DNA of 50,831 nt from an uncultured Peptococcaceae bacterium (GTDB lineage Bacteria > Bacillota > Peptococcia > Peptococcales > Peptococcaceae): the NCBI GenBank assembly GCA_949743265.1, contig CATJSX010000100.1, positions 1 to 50,831 on the forward strand. The letters are read 5' to 3'. The notes beneath the pieces were generated by a model that worked only from the letters and a program-made list of their open reading frames with translations, was not told the origin of the DNA and made no database searches. The position numbers were made by a program, and so were the translations under genes. Below, in pieces: positions 6,752-16,650 of this stretch. How positions within the stretch are numbered: the first letter of the stretch is position 1; every line of letters begins with the position of its first letter.

Positions 6752-8337
6752 ATGACAGATTTAACTCCTTATAAAATCATCTATGCGCGACAAAGCATAG
6801 AGGTGTATCTATCGATGCGCAAATTGAGCGTTGTATTATGCTGTGTCAAATGAATGGCTGGGAATATAAAGTTTATAGCGATACCGGTTTTTCTGGTAAA
6901 AACCTAAACCGACCAGCTTTCAAAAACGCAATGAAAGATATCGAATCTGGTAAGGCCGATATGATTATTGCCTATCGTTTTGACCGTATCAGTCGTTCTA
7001 TGGCGGATTTCACACAACTGATTGTTAAATTAGAGGAGCATAACGCCAAATTCACGTCGGCTACTGAAAACTTTGATACATCGATCCCATTTGGTCGTGC
7101 AATGGTGGGTATTATTATGATTTTTGCGGAGTTGGAACGTAATACAATTACCGAAAGGGTCGTCGATAACTATTATTATCGTGGCGATTTAGGATATTGG
7201 CCCGGCGGCACAGCTCCCTATGGCTACAAACTGATCAAGGTTACTGATAAACAAGGACGCAAACGTTCTGCTTTGGAGATTGATCCTATTCAGGCTAATT
7301 ACATTAAAGAAATGTTTGAAATGTACGTCCAGCCTGACGGATCCATTAGAAAAATTATCACCAAACTTAATTCAGAAAATGTACCGACAAACCGTAATTC
7401 TCAATGGACTTCACGAGTAGTAGCGGATATTTTAGAGCGTCCCATATATACATCAAATAGTATTGATGTGTATAATTATTACAGAGAGCAAGGTGCGAAC
7501 ATTATCAACCCTATTGAAGATTTTGACGGTCGATATTCTCTGAACTTATACGGCAAAGTAGGTAAAAATGTTAATCGTCATAAGCGCTGCCGAGAAGCCA
7601 ACGAAATGAAATTGATAATATTAAATCATATACCGATAATTGATTCTGATCTTTGGTTAAAAGTTCAGCAAAAACGCACTGCAAATGCTAAAACTCCTAA
7701 TAGAAGTGGCACTAGCCAAAACAGCTACTTAACAGGTTTGCTTATTTGTGGTGAATGTGGTCATCGTGTGTCTATTATAAAAGATGGCACTGGTTGGCGC
7801 GGTTATGTTTGCAGCACACGTAAAAACCGCGGCAAAGATATTTGTCCATTGCCGATATTAAATGCAAAGAAAATGGAGAGTATCGTTTGTCGTGATTTGA
7901 TTGAACATTTTACTGTTCCCGATGTTATACAGTCTATCAAGCAAGTGGCAGAAAGCCAACCTTTAGATTTAAACCCAGAAAGAGCATTTCAAAAAAATTC
8001 ACTAGAAACGCAGATCCAGAAAATTGATCAAGAAATAGAGACTTTGGTAACATCTATTGCTCAAGGAAATGATACTTTAATTAAGTATGCCAATATAAAA
8101 ATAGAACAGTTAGATAATCAACGCAAAGTGCTTGTACAAGAGTTATCAACGTTGGATTTAGAGCAATTTAGTGAGAGGACAGAAATTGAGAAGTATAGAG
8201 ATATTTACTATTTTATACAAGGCATTGATGTAAAAGTTACTGATGCAGACTTTGCGCAAATGAAGTTTATTTGTAACATGCTGATCGAATCCGTAACATT
8301 TTTTGCAGATGATGTAAAAATAAATTACGTTGTATAA
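6752..8337 (+). pseudogene. Large serine integrase, frameshifted near N-terminus
   Basis: Most of a large serine recombinase is readable from about 6802 to the stop at 8337: a resolvase domain (SDTGFSGKNLNRP, then YRFDRISRSMADF), a Recombinase domain, and a zinc ribbon with CGECG near 7750 and two later cysteines, followed by a coiled coil. The real start appears to be the ATG at 6752 (after AGGTGAAG), which encodes MTDLTPYKIIYARQS with the catalytic serine at 6794-6796. Between 6797 and 6801 the frame breaks. Adding four bases (a second copy of the ATAG unit) would restore the usual G-V-S-I-D-A-Q. The long open frame alone starts at 6838, after the serine, and cannot catalyse strand exchange. 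This enzyme would normally integrate and excise the prophage. Confidence 0.8.
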
Positions 8338-8354
8338 ACTCTTTTTGAAACAAA

Positions 8355-8391
8355 AAAGTTAAGGGATTTTCTGTGCTCTTAACTTTCTTTA
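8355..8391 (+). terminator. Terminator after integrase
   Basis: AAAGTTAAG pairs with CTTAACTTT across a loop of about 14 bases and is followed by TCTTT. It lies 18 bases after the integrase stop. Confidence 0.6.
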
Positions 8392-8402
8392 AGATTCTAA
8401 TG

Positions 8403-8705
8403 TATGACAGTAGCACTGTACAGGAATGGATGGACGCAGGCGGCAAAATCACCAGATTAACAATATGGTTTCATGATTTTCTTCCAGATGATGAGGCATG
8501 TATTATATTTTCCGATGCTCTTTCCAACGAACTTCCTAACGTCTATATCATTCTGTTTATGGGTTTAACATCAGATGGATACCAAGTGGCAATTAAACAG
8601 CAGGAAAATATTGTTTCAGTTTGGAATACACATCCAGATTGGCGCATCGGGCAAATACGGTATGACTGTAAAGATGATAAAATAACGCAATCAACAAGAT
8701 ATTGA
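8403..8705 (+). CDS. Hypothetical protein, possibly a remnant
   Basis: An open frame of 100 codons from an ATG at 8403 lies just behind the integrase terminator. The composition is protein-like, with no membrane segment or known motif, but no ribosome binding site precedes the start. It may be the 3' part of a host gene cut by prophage insertion. A short in-frame peptide in the decayed DNA downstream shares an R-Y-D-C-x-D stretch with its end. I do not recognise a family. Confidence 0.35.
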   Translation, partial: YDSSTVQEWMDAGGKITRLTIWFHDFLPDDEACIIFSDALSNELPNVYIILFMGLTSDGYQVAIKQQENIVSVWNTHPDWRIGQIRYDCKDDKITQSTRY

Positions 8706-9495
8706 TAGTCAAGGATTTTTTGCACCATGAATAAGGAGCGCGCAAACAATCAGTAAAAATGCTTGTGAGTGAGGAGCCTCTCCAAACTCGGCATTTAACG
8801 CATTATATGCAACTGTTTCAAGCCGTATATCACGGATTGTAATTAGATCTATTAGAATAATATTTAAATAGATATGATTGCAACGATACCTTTTTGCTAA
8901 AAAAGATTTTAAATAAAGGCTACGGATTGCTGGTCATTGGTCAACTTACTTAGTAAAAAAATTTTCTGCCTATAGTTAAGGACGATATAAATTGACAGAA
9001 TAATAAATTTTTGCGCTAATAAAATTCATTATGTTTTTATTATATATAAGTCTTACATAATACTATGTGCTGTTTAACAATCTTCTGTACTTGTTATTGA
9101 TTCACCAGCATGGCTGTTGATAATAATTATATTCTCTTTTTTATTCTGTTCTATATTCCATAAAAATCTTCAGCAATCTTTTTAATGGGCATCAGCATCA
9201 ATAATTCGCCATTTCAAAGGACTGGTTTCTGCGGAGATTCTTTTTTCAATTTCTTCTTTTTACCCACCTAGTACTAATCAATCAAGGACAATTAAAATAA
9301 ATTTTTCTTCTGGAGTCAGCTCAAGAAGGAAAAATGTTACCTGACAGCTCAACTAGTATTTCAAGCACTTGATTTTTTAGGCAAACGAACGAAACGTAAA
9401 AATGGTGCATTGAGCAGTTTTGTAGATACCATTTGCAAGTATGGTATGGGAAATTGAGAATACTCTTCGTTTCATGTTTTATCCTTAAAAATGGG
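8706..9495. other. Gene-poor decayed stretch
   Basis: About 790 bases hold no convincing gene. Short in-frame peptides (for example 8759-8839, MLVSEEPLQTRHLTHYMQ...) read like broken protein pieces, so this is probably decayed coding DNA beside the prophage end. The prophage attachment site could lie near its left end, but no duplicated core can be seen because the other end is outside the window. Confidence 0.5.
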
Positions 9496-9523
9496 TTGTC
9501 AATTTGAGGAGATTTGTTATAAT
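9496..9523 (+). promoter_or_regulatory. Promoter for chemotaxis receptor gene
   Basis: TTGTCA (9496-9501) and TATAAT (9518-9523) are separated by 16 bases, about 130 bases before the receptor start codon. Confidence 0.65.
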
Positions 9524-9650
9524 ATATGCGTAGCAATATTTTGGCAAACTGAAATAAAAACGGCATGTGTGAGAACAATAAAAACATGATGAAGGAAAGC
9601 AAATTCGAATATTTTCCGAAAATGCAAAATGAATGAGAGGAAGATGGTAA

Positions 9651-11597
9651 ATGGAATCAATCAAGTCAAAGATTTTAGTTAGTATGCTGTCAGTGGTACT
9701 GATTGGCTCGACGGTGATTGGCGCAATTACTGCTTTTTTGAATGCCAGTGGCATTGACATTCTGATGGAAAAAACATTAGGACCTGCTACGCATATGGCT
9801 GCTGACGCTGTTCAGTGGCGTATGGATAACTATTGGACAGCATTGCAGGAAGCAGCGGCTTCTGAAATTTTTCGCAATTCTGCGCCGGATGCGCCGGAGT
9901 TGGTTGCAATCCGTGATGATATTGCTACTCGAAACGGTTTCCTTTATACGGGCAAGATGGATGCTAACGGATTTGCTTCAACCGGTGTTAGCTATGCTGA
10001 TGAAGTGTATTTTCAGCAATGCAAAGCTACAATGCAGCCTTATATTTCGGATATTATGAATGATGGTCAACAAATGATTTTTCTTTTAGAAGTACCAATT
10101 ATTACAGATGGTCGTTTTGAGGGGGTTGTTTATGGTGGCATTAACGCTGATTTTTTAACTGATATCGTTGTTAATTTAGCAGTGGGTGATAACGGCGTAG
10201 CTTATGTTTTAGATCATCGTGGTAATGTTATTGGTCATCGGGATTCTTCAGTGGTAGAAAAGGGTTCTAATATGATTGAAGCTGCTAAAAGCGATCCCAG
10301 CGTGGCTGATGTGGCTGCAGTGAACCAACGTATGATTCAAAGAGAAACAGGTTTTGGCAGTTATAAATTTTATGGTGATAATAAACTTGTCGGTTTTGCT
10401 CCTATTAGTGGTAATCAGAATTGGAGTATTGCTATTGAAGCTAGCCAAAAGGAATTCAAATCTACTTTGGATCGAAGTATTTTTTTAACGATTTTGGTCG
10501 TAATCTTAGTGGTGTTGGCTTCCTTCCCTGTAGCAGTGTTGGTGGGGAGATCTATTTCCGGTCCCATTAAGACGTGTGTTATTCGGTTAGAGCAGCTAGC
10601 TGCTGGTGATTTTCATACGTCGATCCCAGAAACAAAATTTAGAGGCGAACCTGCCGATTTGATTAAAGCGTTAGAGGCTACCATTGTACGTTTAGGCAGC
10701 GTTGTAGAGGACGTTTCTTACCATTTGGGCAAAATGGCTGAAGGTGATTTTGGCGAAGCAATTACGAAAACGTATGAGGGAGATTTTGAGGTTATTGAAC
10801 GATCTATGAAAGGAATACATCATTCGTTAAAAGATACTCTTTCCCAAATTAGTCAATCAGTGGAAACTGTAGCGGCAAGTGCTGATCAAGTGGCCGGTGG
10901 CGCTCAAACATTAAGTCAAGGTGCTACGCAACAAGCCAGTACTGTTGAAGAACTATCTGCCTCTATCACCGATATTTCCAATAGTGCTGAGCAGACTGCT
11001 GTTGCTGCTACGGAAACAAGCCAGTTTGTTAATCAAGCTGCAACACAATTGGGAATCAGTGTTGATTATGTCAAAGAATTAAATCTTGCCATGAAAAAGA
11101 TTTCTGATTCCTCGGAGAAGATCAGTAAGATCATTGCAACTATTGAAGATATTGCTTTCCAAACTAATATTTTAGCGCTAAATGCCGCGGTGGAAGCTGC
11201 GCGAGCTGGCTCTGCCGGTAAAGGCTTTGCTGTGGTAGCTGATGAAGTGCGCAGCTTGGCGACTAAATCTGATGAAGCGGCTAAAGCAGTTAAAGAGCTC
11301 ATTGAAGAATCAATTGATGTTGTCACAGAGGGAATTCAAGCGGTGAACAATGTCACTGAATCGTTGGATAAAACTAGCGCTATTGCTGGAAATGTAACTG
11401 TTAAAATGGATGTTGTCGTAGAAGCGGTAGAAAGCCAAACGCATGATATTGCTCAAGTTATGCTGGGAATTGATCAGATTTCTGCTGTAGTTCAAGTTAC
11501 GTCTGCTACTTCTGAGGAAAGCGCTGCTACCTCACAAGAATTAGCGGCTCAATCACAGGATTTAAAACAGTTAGCGGGTAGATTTCGCTTAAAATAG
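9651..11597 (+). CDS. Methyl-accepting chemotaxis protein
   Basis: The 648-residue protein is a membrane chemoreceptor. Residues about 8-30 form the first membrane helix, about 35-275 an extracellular Cache-type sensor, about 276-298 the second membrane helix, then a HAMP linker and a long cytoplasmic signalling domain. The hairpin tip that contacts CheA/CheW is recognisable ([18 protein letters not shown], near residues 500-517). Its ligand cannot be told from sequence. The start has AGAGGAAG before it, a good promoter lies upstream and a strong terminator follows, so it is a single-gene unit. No other chemotaxis or flagellar gene is in the window. Confidence 0.93.
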   Translation: MESIKSKILVSMLSVVLIGSTVIGAITAFLNASGIDILMEKTLGPATHMAADAVQWRMDNYWTALQEAAASEIFRNSAPDAPELVAIRDDIATRNGFLYTGKMDANGFASTGVSYADEVYFQQCKATMQPYISDIMNDGQQMIFLLEVPIITDGRFEGVVYGGINADFLTDIVVNLAVGDNGVAYVLDHRGNVIGHRDSSVVEKGSNMIEAAKSDPSVADVAAVNQRMIQRETGFGSYKFYGDNKLVGFAPISGNQNWSIAIEASQKEFKSTLDRSIFLTILVVILVVLASFPVAVLVGRSISGPIKTCVIRLEQLAAGDFHTSIPETKFRGEPADLIKALEATIVRLGSVVEDVSYHLGKMAEGDFGEAITKTYEGDFEVIERSMKGIHHSLKDTLSQISQSVETVAASADQVAGGAQTLSQGATQQASTVEELSASITDISNSAEQTAVAATETSQFVNQAATQLGISVDYVKELNLAMKKISDSSEKISKIIATIEDIAFQTNILALNAAVEAARAGSAGKGFAVVADEVRSLATKSDEAAKAVKELIEESIDVVTEGIQAVNNVTESLDKTSAIAGNVTVKMDVVVEAVESQTHDIAQVMLGIDQISAVVQVTSATSEESAATSQELAAQSQDLKQLAGRFRLK

Positions 11598-11612
11598 TAT
11601 ACGTGATTATTG

Positions 11613-11640
11613 AAAAGAGGGCTATAAAAGCCCTCTTTTC
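11613..11640 (+). terminator. Terminator after chemotaxis receptor
   Basis: AAAAGAGGGCT and AAGCCCTCTTTT form a long stem with a 3-4 base loop, followed by more T. The stem begins 15 bases after the receptor stop codon. Confidence 0.85.
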
Positions 11641-11737
11641 AAAACGGTACAATTAGAAACAATCGCTAATTTATTTGATGGGTGCCATTTAGAAAAACTT
11701 GAAAACAATCAAAAATACTATGTTTGGAGAGGTAATT

Positions 11738-12805
11738 GTGGAGAGAATTTCAATAGAAGAAGCTGCTAATAGGTGGGAAGTTTCTGCAAAATATGTCGCT
11801 AAACTTTGTATTGAAGGTAAAATTGAACAAGCAATTTTAAAAGAAAAAATGTGGTATATACCTGCAAATACTAAAAAACCAAAAAGTATTCCAAGTGTCT
11901 ATTATGTTGAAGAGGAAAAAAAAGTAATAAAGCCTTTTTTAAAATGGGCTGGCGGCAAAGGACAATTATTAAAAGTGCTTGAAACATACTATCCTTTTGG
12001 AGAAACGATTACAAAATATGCAGAACCATTTGTGGGTGGCGGTGCAGTTTTGTTTAATATTCTTAGCCAATATGATGTAAGCGAAATCTATATCAGTGAT
12101 ATTAATGTTGAGCTTATCAATGCGTATTGCGTTATTAGGGACGAAGTGGATAAATTAATTGACTTATTAGCGTTATATCAGAATGAATATTTGCCATTAG
12201 ATACCGATTCACGTAAAACTTATTATATGAAAAAACGTGAAATTTTTAATGAGTTAAAGATAAAAAATTCTAAAATGAATAGTATTGAAAAAGCTGCCCT
12301 CATGATTTTTCTTAATAAAACTTGCTTTAATGGTCTTTATCGTGTAAATAGTAAAGGAATGTTTAATGTGCCAATGGGATCTTATAAAAATCCTTTAATT
12401 TGCGATAAAACTAATTTGAAGAATATTTCCAAGAAGCTTCAAAATGTGACTATTGTCTGCGGTGATTATCATCAATCGGCAGATTTTATTGATGAGCATA
12501 CTTTTGTTTATTTTGATCCGCCATATCGCCCACTGACAAATACGGCTAGCTTTACAGCTTATACAGAAACACTTTTCGATGATAAAGCACAAATCGAGCT
12601 TGCTCATTTTGTAGATGAAATGCATCGTAAGGGAGCAAAGATTGTTGTGAGTAATTCTGATCCTAAGAATTCACAAATAGAAGATGATTTTTTTGACAGC
12701 ATTTATGCTGCTTATAAAGTTGAACGTGTAGAAGCTACACGGATGATTAACTGTAATAGTGAAGCACGAGGAAAAATCAAAGAACTGGTTATATCTAATT
12801 TTTAG
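11738..12805 (+). CDS. DNA adenine methylase (Dam/DpnM type) with N-terminal HTH
   Basis: A D12-class N6-adenine methyltransferase that probably methylates the A of GATC. FLKWAGGKGQ at residues 67-76 is the SAM-binding motif and DPPY at 260-263 the catalytic motif, in the order usual for Dam and M.DpnIIA. About 45 residues ahead of the core form a MerR/excisionase-like helix-turn-helix (ISIEEAANRWEVSAKYVAKL), an addition seen in some phage and Bacillota Dam proteins. The GTG at 11738 is preferred because GGAGAGG lies 5 bases before it; a frame from TTG at 11699 is also open. It is followed by the remains of a DpnII endonuclease, so it began as part of a restriction system. Confidence 0.88.
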   Translation: MERISIEEAANRWEVSAKYVAKLCIEGKIEQAILKEKMWYIPANTKKPKSIPSVYYVEEEKKVIKPFLKWAGGKGQLLKVLETYYPFGETITKYAEPFVGGGAVLFNILSQYDVSEIYISDINVELINAYCVIRDEVDKLIDLLALYQNEYLPLDTDSRKTYYMKKREIFNELKIKNSKMNSIEKAALMIFLNKTCFNGLYRVNSKGMFNVPMGSYKNPLICDKTNLKNISKKLQNVTIVCGDYHQSADFIDEHTFVYFDPPYRPLTNTASFTAYTETLFDDKAQIELAHFVDEMHRKGAKIVVSNSDPKNSQIEDDFFDSIYAAYKVERVEATRMINCNSEARGKIKELVISNF

Positions 12806-12829
12806 AAGCTAAATTTAGACAAAAAATAG

Positions 12830-13300
12830 AGGACTGGTTTAGATTCTAATGGTCGAAAAAATCGCGGTGGTCATTTGATGGAAAATTTAGTAGAAAATTA
12901 TATTCAAAAAGCTGGTTATATAAAAGGTGAAAACTATTTTAAGGAAATGTATATTCACCAAATTACGGAAAAATGGGGAATAGATCTTTCTGCTATTTCC
13001 AATCAAGGTAAGATGGAAAAACGATTTGATTTTGTTATTAAGACTGACCATATGATTTATGGTGTTGAAACAAATTTTTATCGTAGCAACGGTTCAAAAC
13101 TTAATGAAACCGCAAGAAGTTATAAAACATTGGCTATGGAAGCTGATACTATAGAGAATTTTACTTTTGTGTGGTTTACTGATGGAAAAGGCTGGATAAA
13201 TGCACGAAATAATCTTGAGGAAACTTTTGATGTGATGGCGTGCATTTATAACAACATCAATGATTTGGAAAATGGTATTATCAGAAAGGTTTTTAAATAA
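12830..13300 (+). pseudogene. DpnII-type restriction endonuclease, N-terminal half missing
   Basis: The frame reads as the C-terminal half of the DpnII family: NGRKNRGGHLMENLVENY, a KRFDFVIKTDH stretch, then GVETNFY and GSKLNETARSYK, WFTDGKGW, NNLEETFD and a terminal NINDLENG. DpnII is about 288 residues; only about 155 codons remain here and an in-frame stop (12827-12829) precedes them. The candidate nuclease core (D in FDFVI, E in VETNF) is kept, but the N-terminal domain is gone, so a working enzyme is unlikely. Translation could begin at the ATG at 12878, but no strong ribosome binding site is seen. The missing DNA lay between this point and the Dam stop at 12805. The gene's stop overlaps the next start (TAATG). 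Confidence 0.75.
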
Positions 13301-14046
13301 TGGCCAAAAAAATTATCAAATGGGAGCCGGAAGATTTTGAACTAGAAATGACAACACATTGGTCTTTTCCAAAGCGTGGCGATTGGGCTACACATGATGC
13401 AAAATGGCGAGGAAATTGGTCGCCGTATATTCCACGAAATATTTTGCTTCGCTATTCTCAAGAAGGTGATTTAGTGCTTGATCAGTTTGCTGGAGGTGGA
13501 ACGACATTAGTTGAAGCTAAGTTGCTTAGTCGTAATATTATTGGAGTAGATGTTAATGATGTTGCCTTGGAGAGATGTAAAGAAAAGACAAATTTTGTTC
13601 ACGATAGGGCGAATGGAAAAGTTTATATTTGTAAAGGTGATGCTCGTCAACTAAATTTTATCCCTGACAATTGTATTGATTTAATCTGTACACATCCCCC
13701 TTATGCTAATATTATTCGGTATAGTGAGGATATAAAAAATGATTTATCACATTTAAAAATTAAAGATTTTCTTAAAGAAATGGACAAAGTTGCTAGTGAA
13801 AGCTACCGTGTTTTAAAAAAAGATAAATTTTGTGCTGTTCTTATGGGTGATAGTCGTCAAAAAGGGCATATGATACCCATGAGTTTTGAAGTCATGCGCA
13901 TTTTTAATGATGCTGGATTTCAACTGAAAGAACTTATTATTAAAGAACAGCATAACTGTAGGGCTACTGGATATTGGAAAACAAATAGTGTGAAATATAA
14001 TTTTTTGTTGATTGCACATGAGTATTTATTTGTTTTTAAAAAGTAG
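13300..14046 (+). CDS. N4/N6 DNA methyltransferase
   Basis: This 248-residue SAM-dependent DNA methylase has the SAM motif first (DQFAGGGTT, residues 61-69) and the catalytic motif second (THPPYAN, residues 131-137), and ends with a hydrophobic strand region. The order and the PPY motif place it among exocyclic-amino methylases of the N4-cytosine/N6-adenine group; its target cannot be read from sequence. It is not DpnA, whose catalytic D-P-P-Y comes first. The start codon overlaps the stop of the endonuclease remnant, so it is probably cotranscribed with the Dam gene. The following nuclease-fold gene lies 48 bases on. Confidence 0.82.
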   Translation: MAKKIIKWEPEDFELEMTTHWSFPKRGDWATHDAKWRGNWSPYIPRNILLRYSQEGDLVLDQFAGGGTTLVEAKLLSRNIIGVDVNDVALERCKEKTNFVHDRANGKVYICKGDARQLNFIPDNCIDLICTHPPYANIIRYSEDIKNDLSHLKIKDFLKEMDKVASESYRVLKKDKFCAVLMGDSRQKGHMIPMSFEVMRIFNDAGFQLKELIIKEQHNCRATGYWKTNSVKYNFLLIAHEYLFVFKK

Positions 14047-14094
14047 TTTGACCATTTAATATTTACTTGTAAGAATTTGTATATATAAAATGAG

Positions 14095-15000
14095 GTGGAT
14101 GAACTGACAGAGATAAAATTGTTTTCTTTAGGCAAAATAGTAGAAGAACGGACGCCGTCTGAAGTGATTCTTGAGAAAGAGATGCAAACGCTTATTGAAC
14201 AGAATATGGAAACTTTTTTTGGCGTGCGTTTTTTGGAAAGTGAGTATACTGTTACAAATGGTCGAATGGACAGTATTGGTATTGATGAAAATAACAGCCC
14301 TGTGATCTTTGAATATAAGCGTAGTCAAAATGAGAATGTTATCAATCAAGGATTATTTTATCTTGACTGGCTTTTAGACCATAAAGCGGATTTTAAATTA
14401 TTAGTTATTGAAAAACTGGGAATGGAAGCGGCGAATCATATTGATTGGTCGGTTCCCTGCGTCATTTGTATTGCACACAATTTTACGAAATATGATCTTC
14501 ATGCTGTTAATCAAATGCAAAAAAATATAAAATTGGTGAGTTATCGTAAGTATAACGACGATTTGCTTCTGTTTGAACATTTGAATACGCCAACTGCGAA
14601 ACCACTAGCGGAAAGCGGCGCTAACAGCAGTGATGTAAGAAATAACGCTCAGAAATCTCATATAGAAAAATTGGCTTCAGTATCTGAAGAAATAAAAAAA
14701 CTTTATTATGCTGTTTGTGATTTTATTGAATCTTTGGGAGATGATATTGTATCAAACCAACTGAAACTTTATTTAGCGTACAAGAAAGTACGAAATATGG
14801 TATGTATAGAAATTTATAGTAAGCAGATTATATTATTTTTGAAATTGAACCCAGAAACTGTTGATTTGCAAGAAGGCTTTACAAGAGATATGCGCAATAT
14901 TGGTCATTATGGCACTGGAGATTTACAAGTAACGATCAAAAATGTTGCGGATTTTGAAAAAGCAAAACCGCTACTGGAAAGAGCCTATCATGAAGCATAG
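14095..15000 (+). CDS. Nuclease-fold protein with DUF5655 domain
   Basis: The 301-residue protein has two parts. Residues about 20-130 resemble the DUF91/NucS-like PD-(D/E)xK nuclease fold: R57-M-D59, then EYK at 73-75 and a glutamine at 85 (NQGLFYLDW). Residues about 190-300 match the DUF5655 domain ('predicted transport protein'), with IEIYSKQIILFLKLNP and a final R-N-I-G-H-Y-G-T-G-D. The pairing is common near restriction systems and mobile elements, and the function is not established. It begins with GTG and a weak ribosome site, behind two DNA methylases, so a role in DNA defence or repair is plausible but unproven. Confidence 0.75.
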   Translation: MDELTEIKLFSLGKIVEERTPSEVILEKEMQTLIEQNMETFFGVRFLESEYTVTNGRMDSIGIDENNSPVIFEYKRSQNENVINQGLFYLDWLLDHKADFKLLVIEKLGMEAANHIDWSVPCVICIAHNFTKYDLHAVNQMQKNIKLVSYRKYNDDLLLFEHLNTPTAKPLAESGANSSDVRNNAQKSHIEKLASVSEEIKKLYYAVCDFIESLGDDIVSNQLKLYLAYKKVRNMVCIEIYSKQIILFLKLNPETVDLQEGFTRDMRNIGHYGTGDLQVTIKNVADFEKAKPLLERAYHEA

Positions 15001-15393
15001 TATATTTGGTTTGTTGTTTTCAAAAATAGAAACGCTGAACGATTATTTTGTTGGCAACCTGAAAAGCGTAAAAGAATTAGAACGCCACTCAAGTCAAGAT
15101 ACTGTTTTAGTATTTTGATTTTCGGGTGGCTATTATTTTGGGGAAATTTAATGTAGCAACAAAATTAGAGGTTATGGTTGATAATGGTCTAAAACACAAA
15201 TTTGGTGAAAAATTTGATGTTTAAGGAGAATCAGCGTATTTTAATCGGTTAAGCTATTGCATGCGGATTATAGAGCAACAGAAGCGTTTTATACACAAGC
15301 AACCATAATTAACTTTCAAAGCAAATCGTAAAATTTTGGAAAGTTTTATTGACGACATTTTAGAAAAGCATTATTTTTGAAGAAGAGTTCAAG
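15001..15393. other. Decayed intergenic DNA
   Basis: No credible gene is present. Short frames such as one ending V-K-E-L-E-R-H-S-S-Q-D-T-V-L-V-F near 15117 look like fragments of broken genes. The stretch is AT-rich like the restriction-modification genes beside it. Confidence 0.45.
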
Positions 15394-15451
15394 GCTGTTT
15401 TGAAAAATTAGAGAATTAAGCTCAGTTTTTTCAAAACAGCTTTTGATTTTT
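15394..15451 (+). terminator. Terminator-like hairpin
   Basis: GCTGTTTTGAAAAA pairs with TTTTTTCAAAACAGC, and TTTTGATTTTT follows. It probably ends transcription from the restriction-modification remnant. The stem is long and AT-rich. Confidence 0.6.
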
Positions 15452-15611
15452 ACAGTTACTTCAAAAAAATTAAAGGAAATTTCAAGACCTTTGCAGAAAT
15501 CTTTGATAGGTATATTATGGCGCTCAGACTAAATACTGTCGATATAAAGTATGTTCAAAGTGAACTCAAATTAGAACAATGAAAATGAACGGCTTTTCGG
15601 AGGGTTAATGT

Positions 15612-16031
15612 ATGGCAGAAATTCGATATGTACAAATGAAAGATAAACAGTTTTGGTATGAGCTGGATAAACACTTATCAGTACAAGAATTTGCCCATAA
15701 AGTTCGTGATAAGCAAGGCTACGTTTTAATAGAAAATAAGCAAAGAATTGGATTATTGCGGTATAATCTATTTTGGGATAATATTCCTTTTTGCACAATG
15801 CTTTATGTGAAACCGCAGTTTCAGCGCAAAAGTTATGGCAGAAAACTGATGGAACAATGGGAAAGTGATATGAAATCACAAGGGCATGCTATGGTTTTAA
15901 CTTCTACACGCGTTGATGAAGATGCGCAACATTTCTATAGAAAATTAGGCTATAAAGACTGTGGCGGTTTGACGATTGATATTTCAGGGTATGAGCAACC
16001 TATGGAAATGTTTTTGCTGAAAGTTATCTAA
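15612..16031 (+). CDS. GNAT family N-acetyltransferase
   Basis: The 139-residue protein has the GNAT acyl-CoA-binding signature: LYVKPQFQRKSYGRKLMEQW (residues about 63-82) contains the Q-x-x-x-x-G/S-x-G-K pattern of the pyrophosphate loop, followed by a strand with VLTSTRVDEDAQHFYRKLGY typical of motif B. The substrate amine is unknown. The ATG has CGGAGGG seven bases before it. It lies between the decayed zone and niaR and is followed by about 90 bases before the next gene, so it may stand alone. Confidence 0.85.
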   Translation: MAEIRYVQMKDKQFWYELDKHLSVQEFAHKVRDKQGYVLIENKQRIGLLRYNLFWDNIPFCTMLYVKPQFQRKSYGRKLMEQWESDMKSQGHAMVLTSTRVDEDAQHFYRKLGYKDCGGLTIDISGYEQPMEMFLLKVI

Positions 16032-16119
16032 ACAACGAGAATTATTTTTTTATAAAAACAATAAAGGATAGAATATTTAACAAGCCAATAGACTTTTTGA
16101 CAAAGTAGGTGATACTATC

Positions 16120-16650
16120 GTGCGCAGAACAGAACTTATTAAAATGTTAGAAGAAGCTAATCAACCGGTAAAAGGTGCTGACTTAGCAAAGCATTTTGCT
16201 GTCAGTCGGCAAGTTATTGTGCAGGATATTGCATTGTTAAGAGCGGAAGGGAGTCATATTATTGCCACACCACAGGGCTATATTTTGCAGAAAGAAGTTA
16301 AAGAAGTATGGCCGCAACAAATAATCGTGACGAAACATTCGACTATAGAAGCAATGAAAGACGAATTAGAAACCATTGTTATGTATGGTGGACATGTGCT
16401 AAACGTTATCGTCGAGCATCCTATTTATGGAGAAATTATGGGTAATTTATCTTTGACTGATTTATATGAAGTAGAAGAATTTATACAAAAAGTAGAGGAA
16501 CATCAAGTTAGTCCGTTGTCATTGTTGACTAATGGCGTTCATTTGCACACGATTGCCGCTAAAAATGAAGCAATTTTGGAGAAGATTATGCATAAGCTAT
16601 CCGGTAAAGACTATCTGATAAAAGCAGAAAATATGAAAAAAGAAACTTGA
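16120..16650 (+). CDS. niaR: Niacin-responsive repressor NiaR (3H domain)
   Basis: The 176-residue regulator has an N-terminal winged helix (residues about 1-60, with KGADLAKHFAVSRQVIVQDI) and a 3H domain marked by histidines in VTKHST (about residue 71), GGHVLNVIVEHPIYGEI (about 90-105) and NGVHLHTI (about 140). NiaR binds nicotinic acid and represses NAD-precursor uptake and synthesis genes in Bacillota. The GTG at 16120 follows GTAGGTGA. No NAD gene lies beside it here, so its targets must be elsewhere. The promoter of mecA overlaps its stop codon. Confidence 0.85.
   Translation: MRRTELIKMLEEANQPVKGADLAKHFAVSRQVIVQDIALLRAEGSHIIATPQGYILQKEVKEVWPQQIIVTKHSTIEAMKDELETIVMYGGHVLNVIVEHPIYGEIMGNLSLTDLYEVEEFIQKVEEHQVSPLSLLTNGVHLHTIAAKNEAILEKIMHKLSGKDYLIKAENMKKET

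Noticed and set aside
1-8390. Intact inducible prophage or complete tailocin
   Set aside because: Sheath, tube, tape measure and head genes are not present before the baseplate genes, gpV is truncated and the integrase is frameshifted.
8759-8839. Peptide MLVSEEPLQTRHLTHYM after the prophage
   Set aside because: Only 26 codons, no ribosome site, surrounded by other broken frames; treated as decayed DNA.
11645-11760. Open frame reading TVQLETIANLFDG before the Dam gene
   Set aside because: No start or ribosome site and it ends inside the methylase; likely the tail of a lost gene.
13300-14046. Assignment as DpnA, the second methylase of DpnII systems
   Set aside because: The order of SAM and catalytic motifs and the surrounding sequence differ from DpnA, so only a general methylase call is made.
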